Shown here piece after piece: positions 48,678 to 57,567 of a stretch of DNA of 64,000 bases. The stretch is from Mesorhizobium sp. AR07. GTDB lineage: Bacteria > Pseudomonadota > Alphaproteobacteria > Rhizobiales > Rhizobiaceae. Each line of letters begins with the position of its first letter. The first letter of the stretch is position 1. The DNA is taken from NCBI RefSeq assembly GCF_024746815.1, contig NZ_CP080525.1, positions 3,900,501 to 3,964,500 on the forward strand, in the 5' to 3' direction. Made by a program: the position numbers and the translations under genes. The notes under the pieces are model-generated. The model made no database searches, had not been told where the DNA came from, and saw only the letters and a program-made list of their open reading frames with translations.

Positions 48678-48752
48678 CGTTCACTCCTTGCCGCGCCGCG
48701 CGTCCTCCAGGACGCCCACGGACACCCACGGACACCGCCGCATTTCCGATTT

Positions 48753-48800
48753 GCGCATGATCCTTTCCGAAAATCGATTCCGATTTTCGAGGCCATGCGC
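48753..48800. repeat. Palindromic intergenic repeat (GCGCATGAT...ATGCGC family)
   Basis: Arms GCGCATGATCC / GGCCATGCGC with inner CGAAAATCGATTCCGATTTTCG. The best preserved member of the family in the window; sits between dadA and the broken rnk paralogue. Confidence 0.75.
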
Positions 48801-48810
48801 CGTGGCCCGT

Positions 48811-49348
48811 TCACGCCGCCGAGGGACCGGGGTCGTCGTCTTCTGTCTGCCGCATTCCAGCCTTCTCGCCAAGAGGCCGCCAGTCGGCCGCGGCGCTGTA
48901 GACCAGAGTGAGCCCATGCGGTCGCCTGGCTTGGGATTTCTCCTTGACCGCGCGCCGCGCGGCTTCCGGCTGGTAGAGCACGGTCTCGATCAGGATCGAC
49001 TCTCGCCTGCCATCGGCCCGTTCGATCATCGCCGTCTGGCCTTGCGCCATTGCCAAGCATGCAAAGCCCGCGCCTCGTTGCGATCGACAGGCTGGAGCCG
49101 ACCGGTCCGCGCATATCGTTTTGCACCAGGGTTCGCGTCTCGGCAGGGCCGGCATCGATGCGAAACACCACTCTGCTGTTCAGCGTCACGACATCGGGTT
49201 CGACCCGATCGATCGGGACGAGATCGGCGTTTGAAAGCTTGTGTTCAAGCATATCCGCCACCGGATCGGCGAATGCCCGCCGACGCTCCAGCATGACTTC
49301 GAGGACGGCAAAGTCCTTCGTCGTCAAGCGACAATTCGTGCCTGTCAT
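48811..49348 (-). pseudogene. Rnk/GreA-like regulator paralogue, frameshifted
   Basis: ATG 49348 has GGAGG 5 bases upstream and starts MTGTNCRLTTKDFAVLEVMLE, going to RRGLCMLG in frame 1. The continuation MAQGQTAMIERADGRRESI lies in the next frame and runs to a stop at 48811. Dropping one of two T's (49050-49051) joins them into a ~178-residue protein with the Rnk layout: N-terminal coil, then the GreA/GreB C-terminal-like domain, then an unusual polar tail. Whether a sequencing error or a real loss cannot be told. It lies 14 bases downstream of the intact rnk gene. Confidence 0.75.
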
Positions 49349-49362
49349 CACCGCCTCCACGA

Positions 49363-49785
49363 TCAGGGCCGCTGCTGGCCGGAGGCGGGTGTCTCGACGG
49401 CTTCGACGGTCACCGACAACTCCCGGCCACCGCGGCCGCTCCAGCGCACCGCCTGTCCCCTGCTCGCACCGATGAGCGCCGTCCCCATCGGCGTCAGCAC
49501 CGAGATCCTGTTTTCAGTGATGTTGGCATCGCCGGGATAGACCAGCGTGATGCGCTGGGTGTCCCCGCTTTCGCCACGGATTGTCACCGTCGACCCCATT
49601 CGCACCACGTCGGCCGGCATAGCCGCCGCTTTCGTGACGACCGCTCTGTCCATTTCCGAAAGCAGCTCTTCGGCCGTCTCAGGCGTGCGGTCGAGCGACG
49701 CCCTCGCCAGGCCTGTCAGTCTGTCATGGTCCGCATCGCTGACCATGAGCTGGCTCGGAGGACGCAGTCCTGTTGCATGTTGCAT
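49363..49785 (-). CDS. rnk: Nucleoside diphosphate kinase regulator (Rnk, GreA/GreB-like)
   Basis: 140 residues from ATG 49785 (AGG 8 bases upstream). An N-terminal helical part with DADHDRLTGLARASLDRTPETAEELLSEMD is followed by the GreA/GreB C-terminal FKBP-like fold: VVRMGSTVTIR, RITLVYPGDANI and VLTPMGTALIGASRGQAVRW. Rnk of E. coli binds RNA polymerase and affects nucleotide levels. A 50-residue open stretch upstream is not similar to the family. Confidence 0.85.
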   Translation of the reverse strand: MQHATGLRPPSQLMVSDADHDRLTGLARASLDRTPETAEELLSEMDRAVVTKAAAMPADVVRMGSTVTIRGESGDTQRITLVYPGDANITENRISVLTPMGTALIGASRGQAVRWSGRGGRELSVTVEAVETPASGQQRP

Positions 49786-50089
49786 GGCAAACCTCATGAA
49801 TTGGCGCATTGAATGGATGCGCGCTTGCCGCCGTACCAACGGGCGGCTTGATGAAAAGCCGGCAGCCGCGAGGGCTGTCTGACTAGATGGCGATGTTGGA
49901 TGTATGGACGCCCCGGTTCGGACGGACGCCAAAAGGCGGCCGCGCCGGGGCTACGATCCCGCGATCGGGCAGACCCTGAACAAGGTTCTGATATGGGCGA
50001 GGTTGCTCATGCGCGGACCCTTGCCGACAGGCGTCCGCTTGTCAAGCGTGGCCAAATCGCTCAACCCAAACCGCTCAACCCCGAATCGC
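49786..50089. other. 304-bp region between rnk and alr
   Basis: No gene recognised. It presumably holds the rnk promoter. At its alr end (50053-50097) a 15-bp unit, minus strand GGTTGAGCG(A/G)TT(C/T)GG, is repeated three times with the first copy covering the alr stop codon. Confidence 0.5.
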
Positions 50090-51229
50090 TCAACCGATGA
50101 CATGACGCCGATGAAAGCGATGGCCGAGACTGGTCAGGATCTCATAGCCGATGGTGCCGGCATGGCCGGCCGCGTCGTCAACGCTTTGCGAGAGGCCAAG
50201 CAGTTCGACGAGATCACCTTCGCGGAGCTTGCCGGACGGCAAGGCGGAAATGTCGAGAATGATCGAATCCATCGACACCCGCCCGAGGAAGGGCAGGCGC
50301 ACGCCCTCGAACCAGGCCGCGGACGCGGCGCGCCGATGCCAACCATCGGCATAGCCGAGCGAAATCGTCGCCGCCGCGAGCGGAGCCGTCGTGTGGAAAA
50401 TGTGGCCATAGCCGACACCGACGCCGGCCTCCAGCATGCGTGTCTGGACAACCTTGGCCTGCAGCCGCACCGCCGGCAGCATCGGGTTCGGCCCGGCCGG
50501 TGTCGGATTGATGCCGTAGAGCGCCGCACCCGGCCTTGCGAGATCGTAATGAAAGCGCTGCCCAAGAAAGATGCCGGACGAATTGGTGAGCGAGGCCGGC
50601 GCCTGAGGCAACATCGCGCGCAACCGCTCGAACGCAAGTCGTTGCCGCTCATTGGCCGGATGCTCCGGCTCGTCGGCGCAGGCCAGATGGCTCATGACGA
50701 AACGGACGTCGATGCCGTCGAAGGCACCGGGGTCGGCCGCAACGCGCTCGACATCCTGTGGCGCCATGCCAAGCCGCGACATGCCGCTGTCGACCTGGAT
50801 CGCCGCAGGCAGTTTCCGGCCGGCGCGGCGGGCGGCCGCACGCCAGGCCGCCAGTTGTTCCTGGCTGTTGATGACAGCGGAAAGGTCTGCCGCCACGGCG
50901 TCCTTCTCGGCACCGGGCGAAACGCCGTTCAACACGAAAATGGCGGAACCCGGCCCAAGCGAGCGGCGCAAGGCGATGCCTTCGCCCAGCAGCGCGACGA
51001 AGAAGATATCGCAACCTTCGCGCAGCAGCGCCGCCGCCACCTGGCTCGCGCCAAGCCCGTAGCCATCGGCCTTGACCACGCCGGCGCAGCGCACGCCATC
51101 CAGTTGCACTTTCAGCCGCCGGTAGTTTTCACGGATCGCGCCAAGGTCGATGGTGAGGATGGCGCCAGCCACCGCTTCGCTTGTGGCGGTAACGTCCTCG
51201 GGCAGCGGCTTCTTGGGGGCGTCGTTCAT
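50090..51229 (-). CDS. alr: Alanine racemase
   Basis: 379 residues from ATG 51229 (AAGGG 5 bases upstream). The PLP lysine is K53 in VVKADGYGLG; the second catalytic residue is the Tyr in GVGYGHIFHT, and RLGM and DLARPGAALYG are present. It interconverts L- and D-alanine, supplying the cell wall or, with DadA, allowing alanine catabolism. A 44-residue upstream extension is open but crosses a palindromic repeat and is excluded. Confidence 0.95.
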   Translation of the reverse strand: MNDAPKKPLPEDVTATSEAVAGAILTIDLGAIRENYRRLKVQLDGVRCAGVVKADGYGLGASQVAAALLREGCDIFFVALLGEGIALRRSLGPGSAIFVLNGVSPGAEKDAVAADLSAVINSQEQLAAWRAAARRAGRKLPAAIQVDSGMSRLGMAPQDVERVAADPGAFDGIDVRFVMSHLACADEPEHPANERQRLAFERLRAMLPQAPASLTNSSGIFLGQRFHYDLARPGAALYGINPTPAGPNPMLPAVRLQAKVVQTRMLEAGVGVGYGHIFHTTAPLAAATISLGYADGWHRRAASAAWFEGVRLPFLGRVSMDSIILDISALPSGKLREGDLVELLGLSQSVDDAAGHAGTIGYEILTSLGHRFHRRHVIG

Positions 51230-51254
51230 GGCGACCCTTCTCTTGGCTGATAAT

Positions 51255-51298
51255 GGATGTCGCCAAAAGTGGCCCGGTTTTGGGGCAGCGACATGCAT
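51255..51298. repeat. Palindromic repeat (GCATGTCGCCCAAAA family)
   Basis: Arms ATGTCGCC and GGCAGCGACAT with an inner CAAAAGT...GGTTTTGGGG pair, in the alr leader. Relatives at 52024-52069 and 56885-56933. Confidence 0.7.
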
Positions 51299-51408
51299 TA
51301 AAACAAAGACTTGAAGCGCGGCGCCTGACTCCGTTTCAACGCGGCGCGCTTTGGACATCAATAGGACCGCTGGGCCGGCGCGGCAACTGCGGTCGTTTCG
51401 CGTCGAGG

Positions 51409-51930
51409 CTATGACACCAGATGCCGGAACGCCGCCACCACATCCTCATAGACGTGGCGCTTGAACGGCACAATCAGGTCGGGCAAGTCCTGCATCGGCC
51501 GCCATGACCATTCGTCAAATTCGGCGGTGTGGCCACCCGGCGGCGGATTGATCTGGATCTCGCTGACATCGCCGTCGAAGCGGAAGGCGAACCATTTCTG
51601 CGTCTGGCCGCGATACCTGCCCTTGAAGGCGATGCCGACGAGGTGGTCCGGCAAATCATAGTTGATCCAGTCCGGCGCCTCGGCGAGCAGCGAGACGCTG
51701 CGCATGCCGGTCTCCTCATGGAGCTCGCGCTCGGCGGCCTGCAGCGGCTCCTCGCCATTGTCGATGCCGCCTTGCGGCATCTGCCAGAGCTGCGTCGTGC
51801 CGGCAAACTCGCTGTCCGGTTCGGCAATACGATGCCCGACCCAGACCAGGCCCTCGGCATTGAGGATCATCAGCCCGACACAGGGACGATACGGCAGCGT
51901 TTCGCGATCGATCTTTTTTGTCTTTGGCAT
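51409..51930 (-). CDS. rppH: RNA pyrophosphohydrolase (Nudix)
   Basis: 173 residues with the Nudix box at about 54-76 (GGIDNGEEPLQAAEREL...EETG). The opening LPYRPCVGLMILN and the WQMPQGG lead are typical of RppH/NudH. The enzyme removes pyrophosphate from the 5' end of RNA, starting mRNA decay. It begins the conserved row rppH-deacetylase-ctpA-envC-rlmH-rsfS, read on the minus strand from the other end. Confidence 0.95.
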   Translation of the reverse strand: MPKTKKIDRETLPYRPCVGLMILNAEGLVWVGHRIAEPDSEFAGTTQLWQMPQGGIDNGEEPLQAAERELHEETGMRSVSLLAEAPDWINYDLPDHLVGIAFKGRYRGQTQKWFAFRFDGDVSEIQINPPPGGHTAEFDEWSWRPMQDLPDLIVPFKRHVYEDVVAAFRHLVS

Positions 51931-51974
51931 CAGTCAGTCTTTCCAGCCGGTTGCCGATCTAGCTGTTTGTTTTA

Positions 51975-52069
51975 GCGTGATCTTTTCCGAAAACCGGATC
52001 CACTTCTCGGGATCATGCTCTGATGCATGTCGCCCAAAAGCGGCCCCGGTTTTGGGCGAACGACATGCA
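51975..52069. repeat. Mosaic of two palindromic repeat families in tandem
   Basis: A GCGTGATC...GATCATGC unit (51975-52018) is followed within six bases by a GCATGTCGCC...GACATGC unit (52024-52069) with inner CAAAAGCGGCCCCGGTTTTG. Elsewhere in the window each unit occurs alone; the joint unit shows they assemble as mosaics, as RIME elements do. Confidence 0.75.
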
Positions 52070-52109
52070 AAAAGGCGCGTCGCCAGAATCCGTTTCAACG
52101 CGACGCGCT

Positions 52110-53282
52110 TTAGCCTTTTTGCGGATCGATGGCCACCGCCGAAATCGGCACGATCTCGATGCCGCGCTTCTTGGCCTCGACCACCCAGGACGACACAGTG
52201 TCGACCGTCACGTCGAAGGCCGAGCCGATGCCGACGGCAAAGCCCTTGGCGCGCGCGGTCGCTTCCAGCCCGTCGAGTTTCTTCAGGATGGCGCCACGAT
52301 CCTGCACCGCATCGATGGCCGTATCGCCGGAAACGAAGGGCACGCCGTCCTTCAACGCCAGGTCCGATGCCAGGCTGCGTGCCGACGAGCCATCGTCGAT
52401 ATAGGCCAGCCCACGTTTGCCGAGCTCGGCCATGAACGGCTCCATCGCCGCCGCGTCGGCGGAGAAGCGCGCGCCCATGTAATTCATGACGCCGGTGTAG
52501 TTGGTCGTCCGCGACAGCGCCCAGTGCAGGTTCTTCAAATTCTCGTCGGCGCTCGCCGCCACTGTCAGCGTGTTTCGACCGGGGTTGATATTCGGGTAGT
52601 CGAACGGTTCAAGCGGCACCTGCATGACGATCTCGTGGCCGCTCTGCCGCGCCGCCTGCATCCAGCGGCCGATGCTGTTGCCTTGCGGCGCGAAGGCCAG
52701 CGTCACTTCAGCCGGCAGCTTGGCGATGGCCGCCTGGGTACCGGTCTGCGAAACCGAAAGTCCACCGATGACGATCGCCACCCGCGCGCCGCGCGCGCCG
52801 GACCAGGGCCGCGCATAGACATCGAACGGCCGCCGGCCATCGGCGGCGCGCACAGGCAAGGGCCCGGTCTCGCTGGTCTCGATAAGCGCCTTGTCGGGAA
52901 TATGCGCGACCTTCAAATTCTGGCCGAGGGTCGACGGGTCGCGGATGACGATCGCCTTGGGCGGCCCATCGCCCTCTTCCGTCTGCACATGGATGATCTG
53001 CGGCCCGCCTGCCTTGGCCGGCGCTTCCGGTTTTGCTGCCGGGGCCAATGCGGCAGGCGCGGCGGCGGGCTCGGCCGCCGCCGCCACTTTCGGCGTCGAA
53101 ACGGCGACCTCTTGCGGCTTTCGAAACGGTTTTTCCCTAAGCGCGATCGCGCCGGAGACGCCGACCACGGCCAGAACGACCACGGTTGCCGCGATTGCAC
53201 CGGCACCGGGCTTGCCGGCGGCGCGCGGCGACTGGACGGTCTGTCCGAGCGGGCGTTCGATGTCCTTGCCTATGTCAGCCAA
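52110..53282 (-). CDS. Divergent polysaccharide deacetylase family protein (YibQ-like)
   Basis: 390 residues from TTG 53282, giving LADIGKDIERPLGQ, which fits the family's usual DL-RPLGQ start; in-frame ATGs at 53333 and 53345 are alternatives. One membrane helix (about 25-47), a Pro/Ala-rich periplasmic linker, then the deacetylase-like domain from about residue 150 (VAIVIGGLSVSQ, TLAFAPQGN, VMQVPLEPFDYP, NYMGARF). Members lack most metal ligands of true deacetylases. Located next to ctpA and envC, so an envelope role is likely. Confidence 0.88.
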   Translation of the reverse strand: MADIGKDIERPLGQTVQSPRAAGKPGAGAIAATVVVLAVVGVSGAIALREKPFRKPQEVAVSTPKVAAAAEPAAAPAALAPAAKPEAPAKAGGPQIIHVQTEEGDGPPKAIVIRDPSTLGQNLKVAHIPDKALIETSETGPLPVRAADGRRPFDVYARPWSGARGARVAIVIGGLSVSQTGTQAAIAKLPAEVTLAFAPQGNSIGRWMQAARQSGHEIVMQVPLEPFDYPNINPGRNTLTVAASADENLKNLHWALSRTTNYTGVMNYMGARFSADAAAMEPFMAELGKRGLAYIDDGSSARSLASDLALKDGVPFVSGDTAIDAVQDRGAILKKLDGLEATARAKGFAVGIGSAFDVTVDTVSSWVVEAKKRGIEIVPISAVAIDPQKG

Positions 53283-53474
53283 GCCGCATCCCCGGGCGCA
53301 TGACTTCGAAGACGAAGCCCTTCGAAAAGACATGCGCGCATTCATCAATCCCGGCGCACCCTTGGCGCCGCATCTCAGGGCTTCGCCTTGCCCCGAATCA
53401 AACTGCCGGAACCTTTCGGTCCCGGCAGCATCGCATTGCTTCCGTCAGGCGGCCAGACCTGTTGTCGGCCGCCT

Positions 53475-53520
53475 GGCATCGGACCCAAACGTGGAATTCG
53501 GTTTTGGGAAAATCCGATGC
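53475..53520. repeat. Palindromic repeat GCATCGGA...TCCGATGC
   Basis: Outer arms GCATCGGA / TCCGATGC and inner CCCAAACGTGG...GGTTTTGGG. Just before it is a hairpin CAGGCGGCC / GGCCGCCTG (53449-53475). Both lie between ctpA and the deacetylase gene. Confidence 0.75.
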
Positions 53521-53521
53521 C

Positions 53522-53556
53522 CAAAGAAAAACTGGAGCGGCGCGTGCGCCGCTCCA
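53522..53556 (-). terminator. Rho-independent terminator after ctpA
   Basis: On the minus strand a 12-bp GC stem CTGGAGCGGCGC / GCGCCGCTCCAG is followed by TTTTTC. It begins six bases after the ctpA stop and separates ctpA from the deacetylase gene. Confidence 0.85.
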
Positions 53557-53561
53557 GACCT

Positions 53562-54890
53562 TTACTGGTTGAGAACGGCCTTTTCCGGATTGGGCGGGAA
53601 GGACGGATCGGTCTTCTGGCCGCGCAGCAGCTGCTCGGCAAAGATGAGTTGCAGATCGTCCTTCGGATCCGGCGGCACATAGGCCGCCGAGCCCGAACCG
53701 GTCGAGCTCTCGTCGGCGCCCTTGATATGGCCCTTGAGGTCGGATTCGCCGCGCGTCAGGTCTCTGCCTTGCAGTTCCGGCGGCAGCGGCTGGTCGACCT
53801 TGATGTCGGGCGTGATGCCCTTGCCCTGGATCGACTTGCCCGACGGCGTGTAATAGAGCGCCGTCGTCAGCCGAAGCGCACCATTTTCGCCAAGCGGAAT
53901 GATGGTCTGCACCGAACCCTTGCCGAAGGACTGCGTGCCGACCACCGTGACGCGACGCAGGTCCTGCAGCGCGCCGGCGACGATTTCCGACGCACTGGCC
54001 GAGCCGCCATTGACGAGCACGATCATCGGCTTGCCGTTGATGTCGTCGACCTGCTTGGCCTTGGCGTCGAAACGGGTGACATCCTTCGGATCGCGGCCGC
54101 GCGTCGAGACGATTTCGCCACGCGTCAGGAAGGCGTCGGACACGCTCACCGCCTGGTCGAGCAGACCGCCCGGATTGAGGCGCAGGTCGAGCACGTAGCC
54201 CTTGAGCTTGTCGTTCGGCACCTGCTTCTTGATGGTCTCGATGGCGTTCTCGAGATCGTCATAGGTCTTTTCGGTGAAAGAGGTGATCTTCATGTAGCCG
54301 ATGTCGTTCTCGACCCTGAACTTGACCGCCTTGACCTTGATGATGTCGCGCACGACCGTCAGCTCGATCGGCTTGTCGGCGCCCTGGCGCAGGATGGTGA
54401 GCTTGATCGGCGTGTTGACCAGGCCGCGCATCTTCTCGACGGCGTCGTTGAGCGTCAGGCCACGAACCTCCTGGCCATCGATCTTGGCGATATAATCGCC
54501 CGCAAGCACGCCCGCCTTGGCGGCCGGCGTGTCGTCGATCGGCGTGATCACCTTGACCAGGTCGTTTTCCATCGTGACCTCGATGCCGAGGCCGCCGAAC
54601 TCACCCTTGGTCTGGACGCGCATGTCCTGCGCCTGCTCGGCGTTCATGTAGGAGGAGTGCGGGTCGAGCGAGGCAAGCATGCCGTTGATGGCGTTCTCGA
54701 CCAGTGACTTGTCGTCGGGCGGTGTCACATACTGTGCCCGCACCCGCTCGAAGATATCGCCGAAGATCGCCAATTGCTTGTAGGTCTCCGACCCTGCAGC
54801 GTTCGCCGCCGAGCCGGGTGTGCCATAGACAAGGCTCATGGCGGACGCGCCCATCAGCGCACCGGCAAACAGAAGCGACAGTTTCCGCAT
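53562..54890 (-). CDS. ctpA: Carboxyl-terminal processing protease, S41 family
   Basis: 442 residues. Signal peptide (about 1-28), PDZ domain at about 100-170 (GEFGGLGIEVTM, AGDYIAKIDGQEV), then the S41 domain with the catalytic Ser in NGGSASASE (about 297) and the Lys in SFGKGS about 25 residues later. CtpA proteases cut periplasmic proteins, including cell-wall hydrolases and their adaptors. It is three bases from the EnvC-like gene, a common pairing. Confidence 0.95.
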   Translation of the reverse strand: MRKLSLLFAGALMGASAMSLVYGTPGSAANAAGSETYKQLAIFGDIFERVRAQYVTPPDDKSLVENAINGMLASLDPHSSYMNAEQAQDMRVQTKGEFGGLGIEVTMENDLVKVITPIDDTPAAKAGVLAGDYIAKIDGQEVRGLTLNDAVEKMRGLVNTPIKLTILRQGADKPIELTVVRDIIKVKAVKFRVENDIGYMKITSFTEKTYDDLENAIETIKKQVPNDKLKGYVLDLRLNPGGLLDQAVSVSDAFLTRGEIVSTRGRDPKDVTRFDAKAKQVDDINGKPMIVLVNGGSASASEIVAGALQDLRRVTVVGTQSFGKGSVQTIIPLGENGALRLTTALYYTPSGKSIQGKGITPDIKVDQPLPPELQGRDLTRGESDLKGHIKGADESSTGSGSAAYVPPDPKDDLQLIFAEQLLRGQKTDPSFPPNPEKAVLNQ

Positions 54891-54893
54891 TAT

Positions 54894-56237
54894 TCACGTC
54901 CTTCCAGAAAAACGGTCCGCCCACCATGGGGCCGGATCGACGGGTTTTCCATCCTTGCGAAACTCGACATAAAGTTCCGGCGTGGCATTTCCATTCTTCG
55001 AAACCGAGGTGCTCGCCACCCGGGCCTCTCCCATCGCGCCGACCGGCTCTCCTGCGAGCACTGACTGGCCAGTCGCGACGCTGATTCTACTCATCCCCGC
55101 CAAAACGACATGATAACCGTCGCCAGCGTTCAGGATCAAGAGTTGACCATAAGAGCGAAACGGCCCCGCATAAAGCACATTCCCATCCGCCGGCGCCGTG
55201 ACGATGGCTCCCGATTGTGTCGCAACCATGTCGCCAAGCATCACCGCGCCGTTACCGTCGTCGGCGCCGAATCGCCGTTTGATGCGGCCGGTGACCGGCA
55301 GCGCGATCTGCCCCTGCAGTGCCGAAAAGGGTGCTGCGGCGGCAAGTTGGTTGCCTTCCGGTACAGGTAGGGCCGCCAATTCCGCTGGGGCCTCCGCCGG
55401 CGCCAATGTCTTGTCGCCGTCCGCCGTCTTTTGCTCGGCGGCCTTGGCCGCATTCGCCGCCTTGCGGCTCTTGTCGGCTTCGAGCGAGGCGATCAATTCC
55501 TTCAAGCTGCCGGCTTTGGCGGCCAGCGCTTCGGATCGCTGCTTCTCGGCGGCCATTTCCGTTTGCGTGTCGGCTTCGAGCTTCTGCTTGGCTTCCAGCA
55601 GCATGCCGAGCCGCTTCTTTTCCGCCGCCTGGTCGCCGACCGCCGCCGTCAGCCGCGCTCGTTCGGCCTCGATCGAGGCCGTAACCCGCGACTGCTCCTT
55701 GAGATCGGCCAGCAGGCTGTCGGTCTGCTGGCGCAGTTCCGGCACCACGGCGCCGAGCAGGATGGCGCTGCGCACCGACGACAATGCGTCCTCGGGCTTG
55801 ACCAGGATCGCCGGCGGCGGGTTGAGCCCCATGCGCTGCAGAGCGCCCAGCACTTCGGCCAGCACGTCGCGTCGTGCCATCAGCGAGGCACGGATTTTCT
55901 GTTCCTGGCCCTTCAGCCCTTCCAGCTTGGCGCCGATGTCCTCGATGTCCTGGCCGAGCTTCTGTTCGGTCATCGCCGACTGGATCAGCGCCGCGGTGAT
56001 CGAGGCATGGTCCTTCTTGATCGTCGCTATGTCGGCCGAGAGCTTGGCCAGGCGATCGGCCGACAGCGTGATCTCCTTCGAGACCTGTTCGTATTCGGCG
56101 CGGCTCTGGTCCGGATCGGGGGCAAGGTCGAGCGTGTTCTCGGCCCGCGTCGCATGCAGCGACAGCACGATCACCGCCACCGCGATGCCGCAGCGCGCGC
56201 GCCATGAGCTCGTTCCTGATTTCCAGTCTTCAGACAT
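54894..56237 (-). CDS. EnvC-like murein hydrolase activator (M23/LytM domain)
   Basis: 447 residues. Signal peptide (about 1-32), a long coiled coil (about 45-290), then a C-terminal LytM domain (about 315-440) with RFGADDGNG, TAPADGNVLYAGPFRSYGQLLIL and YHVVLAGM. The zinc ligands of active M23 peptidases are mostly replaced, as in EnvC, which activates amidases rather than cutting the wall itself. Upstream of ctpA in the same operon. Confidence 0.9.
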   Translation of the reverse strand: MSEDWKSGTSSWRARCGIAVAVIVLSLHATRAENTLDLAPDPDQSRAEYEQVSKEITLSADRLAKLSADIATIKKDHASITAALIQSAMTEQKLGQDIEDIGAKLEGLKGQEQKIRASLMARRDVLAEVLGALQRMGLNPPPAILVKPEDALSSVRSAILLGAVVPELRQQTDSLLADLKEQSRVTASIEAERARLTAAVGDQAAEKKRLGMLLEAKQKLEADTQTEMAAEKQRSEALAAKAGSLKELIASLEADKSRKAANAAKAAEQKTADGDKTLAPAEAPAELAALPVPEGNQLAAAAPFSALQGQIALPVTGRIKRRFGADDGNGAVMLGDMVATQSGAIVTAPADGNVLYAGPFRSYGQLLILNAGDGYHVVLAGMSRISVATGQSVLAGEPVGAMGEARVASTSVSKNGNATPELYVEFRKDGKPVDPAPWWADRFSGRT

Positions 56238-56380
56238 TGAAGCCCGACTCTATGCGCGGCTTCGTTAACGAACAATCAACCATGTTCGAAAGCGCCCCTA
56301 AACCATGTTCGAGAGCCCAATTGGCACAGTCTGGCCATGCATTGGGGCGGAAATCCGTGTGGGTCGCGCCAATCACCGGT

Positions 56381-56863
56381 TTACGAGCGATGGTAGGGAT
56401 GTCCCGAAAGGATGGTGGCCGCCCGATAAAGCTGCTCCCCCAGCATCACGCGCACCAGCTGGTGCGGCCAGGTCAGCATTCCGAATGACATCACCAGTTC
56501 GGCCTGGTCGCGCAGCGACTGATCGTGCCCGTCGGCGCCGCCGATGGCGATGACCAGCGCCTTGCGGCCGCCATCGCGCAGCTGACCGATGCGCCTGGCG
56601 AAGTCTTCCGAGGAAAAGCCTTTGCCGCGTTCGTCGAGCAGGATCAGCGCGGCGCCGGGCGACAGCTGCGCCTGCAGCTTCTGGCCTTCCTCGCGCCGAC
56701 GCTCGTTGGCGGTCTGGGCGCGCCCTTCGGCGATCTCGGCCACGCCGGCAAATTCGAGCCCCACCGCTGGACCACTTTTGGCAAAGCGCTCGAAATAGCG
56801 GTCGGCGAGCTGCTTCTCGGGGCCGGCTTTCATCCGGCCCACGGCATGAACTGATATCTTCAT
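56381..56863 (-). CDS. rlmH: 23S rRNA (pseudouridine 1915-N3)-methyltransferase
   Basis: 160 residues of the SPOUT family: MKISVHAVGRMK at the start, LLDERGKGFSSEDFA and the knot region VIAIGGADGHDQSL, and the end LTWPHQLVRVMLGEQLYRA. RlmH methylates pseudouridine 1915 in helix 69 of the 70S ribosome. rsfS lies directly upstream. Confidence 0.96.
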   Translation of the reverse strand: MKISVHAVGRMKAGPEKQLADRYFERFAKSGPAVGLEFAGVAEIAEGRAQTANERRREEGQKLQAQLSPGAALILLDERGKGFSSEDFARRIGQLRDGGRKALVIAIGGADGHDQSLRDQAELVMSFGMLTWPHQLVRVMLGEQLYRAATILSGHPYHRS

Positions 56864-56884
56864 CCTCGCCCCTGTAAGCCGCTA

Positions 56885-56933
56885 ATGCATGTCACCCAAA
56901 AGTGGGAACCGGTTTTGGGGCGATGACATGCAT
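56885..56933. repeat. Palindromic repeat ATGCATGTCA...TGACATGCAT
   Basis: Perfect outer 9-10-base arms and inner CCAAAAGTGG...GGTTTTGGGG. It separates rlmH from rsfS within the operon, so it is transcribed. Confidence 0.8.
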
Positions 56934-56947
56934 CAAAACAAGGCGAC

Positions 56948-57325
56948 TTAGTGGAGGGTTTCTTCCTCGAGATCCGGCGCCTGCCACATCTTTTCGAGAT
57001 TGTAGAAGTCGCGGACTTCGGGACGGAAGACATGGACGATGATGTCACCCGAATCGATCAGGACCCAGTCGGCGCCTGCCAGCCCCTCGACGCGCGCGGT
57101 GCCGAGACCGGCATCCTTGATCGCTTTGAGAAGATGATCGGCGACAGCCGCGACATGGCGATGCGATCGGCCCGACGCGATGACCATGTAGTCACCGAGG
57201 CTCGATTTCCCCTGAATGTCGATTGAGACGATGTTTTCGGCCTTGGAGTCTTCCAGACTGGCAAGGACTGTCTTGATGGCGCGGGACACGGCGTCGTTTA
57301 CGCTGATCCCGGCCGGCGAAGGCAT
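56948..57325 (-). CDS. rsfS: Ribosome silencing factor
   Basis: 125 residues from ATG 57325 (AAGG 8 bases upstream); a GTG at 57415 would add 30 residues and cannot be excluded. Core: LASLEDSKAENIVSIDIQGKSSLGDYMVIASGRS, then ARVEGLAGADWVLIDSGDIIVHVFRPEVRDFYNLEKMW. RsfS (Iojap) binds L14 and blocks subunit joining in stationary phase. In many rhizobia it follows nadD; here a MscS/MFS pair lies between. Confidence 0.93.
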   Translation of the reverse strand: MPSPAGISVNDAVSRAIKTVLASLEDSKAENIVSIDIQGKSSLGDYMVIASGRSHRHVAAVADHLLKAIKDAGLGTARVEGLAGADWVLIDSGDIIVHVFRPEVRDFYNLEKMWQAPDLEEETLH

Positions 57326-57567
57326 GATATCGGCCTTCTTCCGCAGTGCTGTTCTCAGTGTATTTCCTTTCGCAGCAAGAACAACCAAATCACCCCCAAA
57401 AGCAGGTGACGCCACTTAGATAGGCAGAGTTCCGTTGCAGTTTCAAGACGGCGCCTTGTCACGCACGAACGTATTGTCGGTCCAGCGGTTCCGCCGCATG
57501 CCGGAAAAGATCGGAACCGTCGCGGCCCGCGTGGGTTATCGGCTCACCGACCAACCGGAATTTTGCC

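Noticed and set aside
50053..50097. A CRISPR array
   Set aside because: The unit is 15 bases long, directly joined without spacers, and no cas gene is present.
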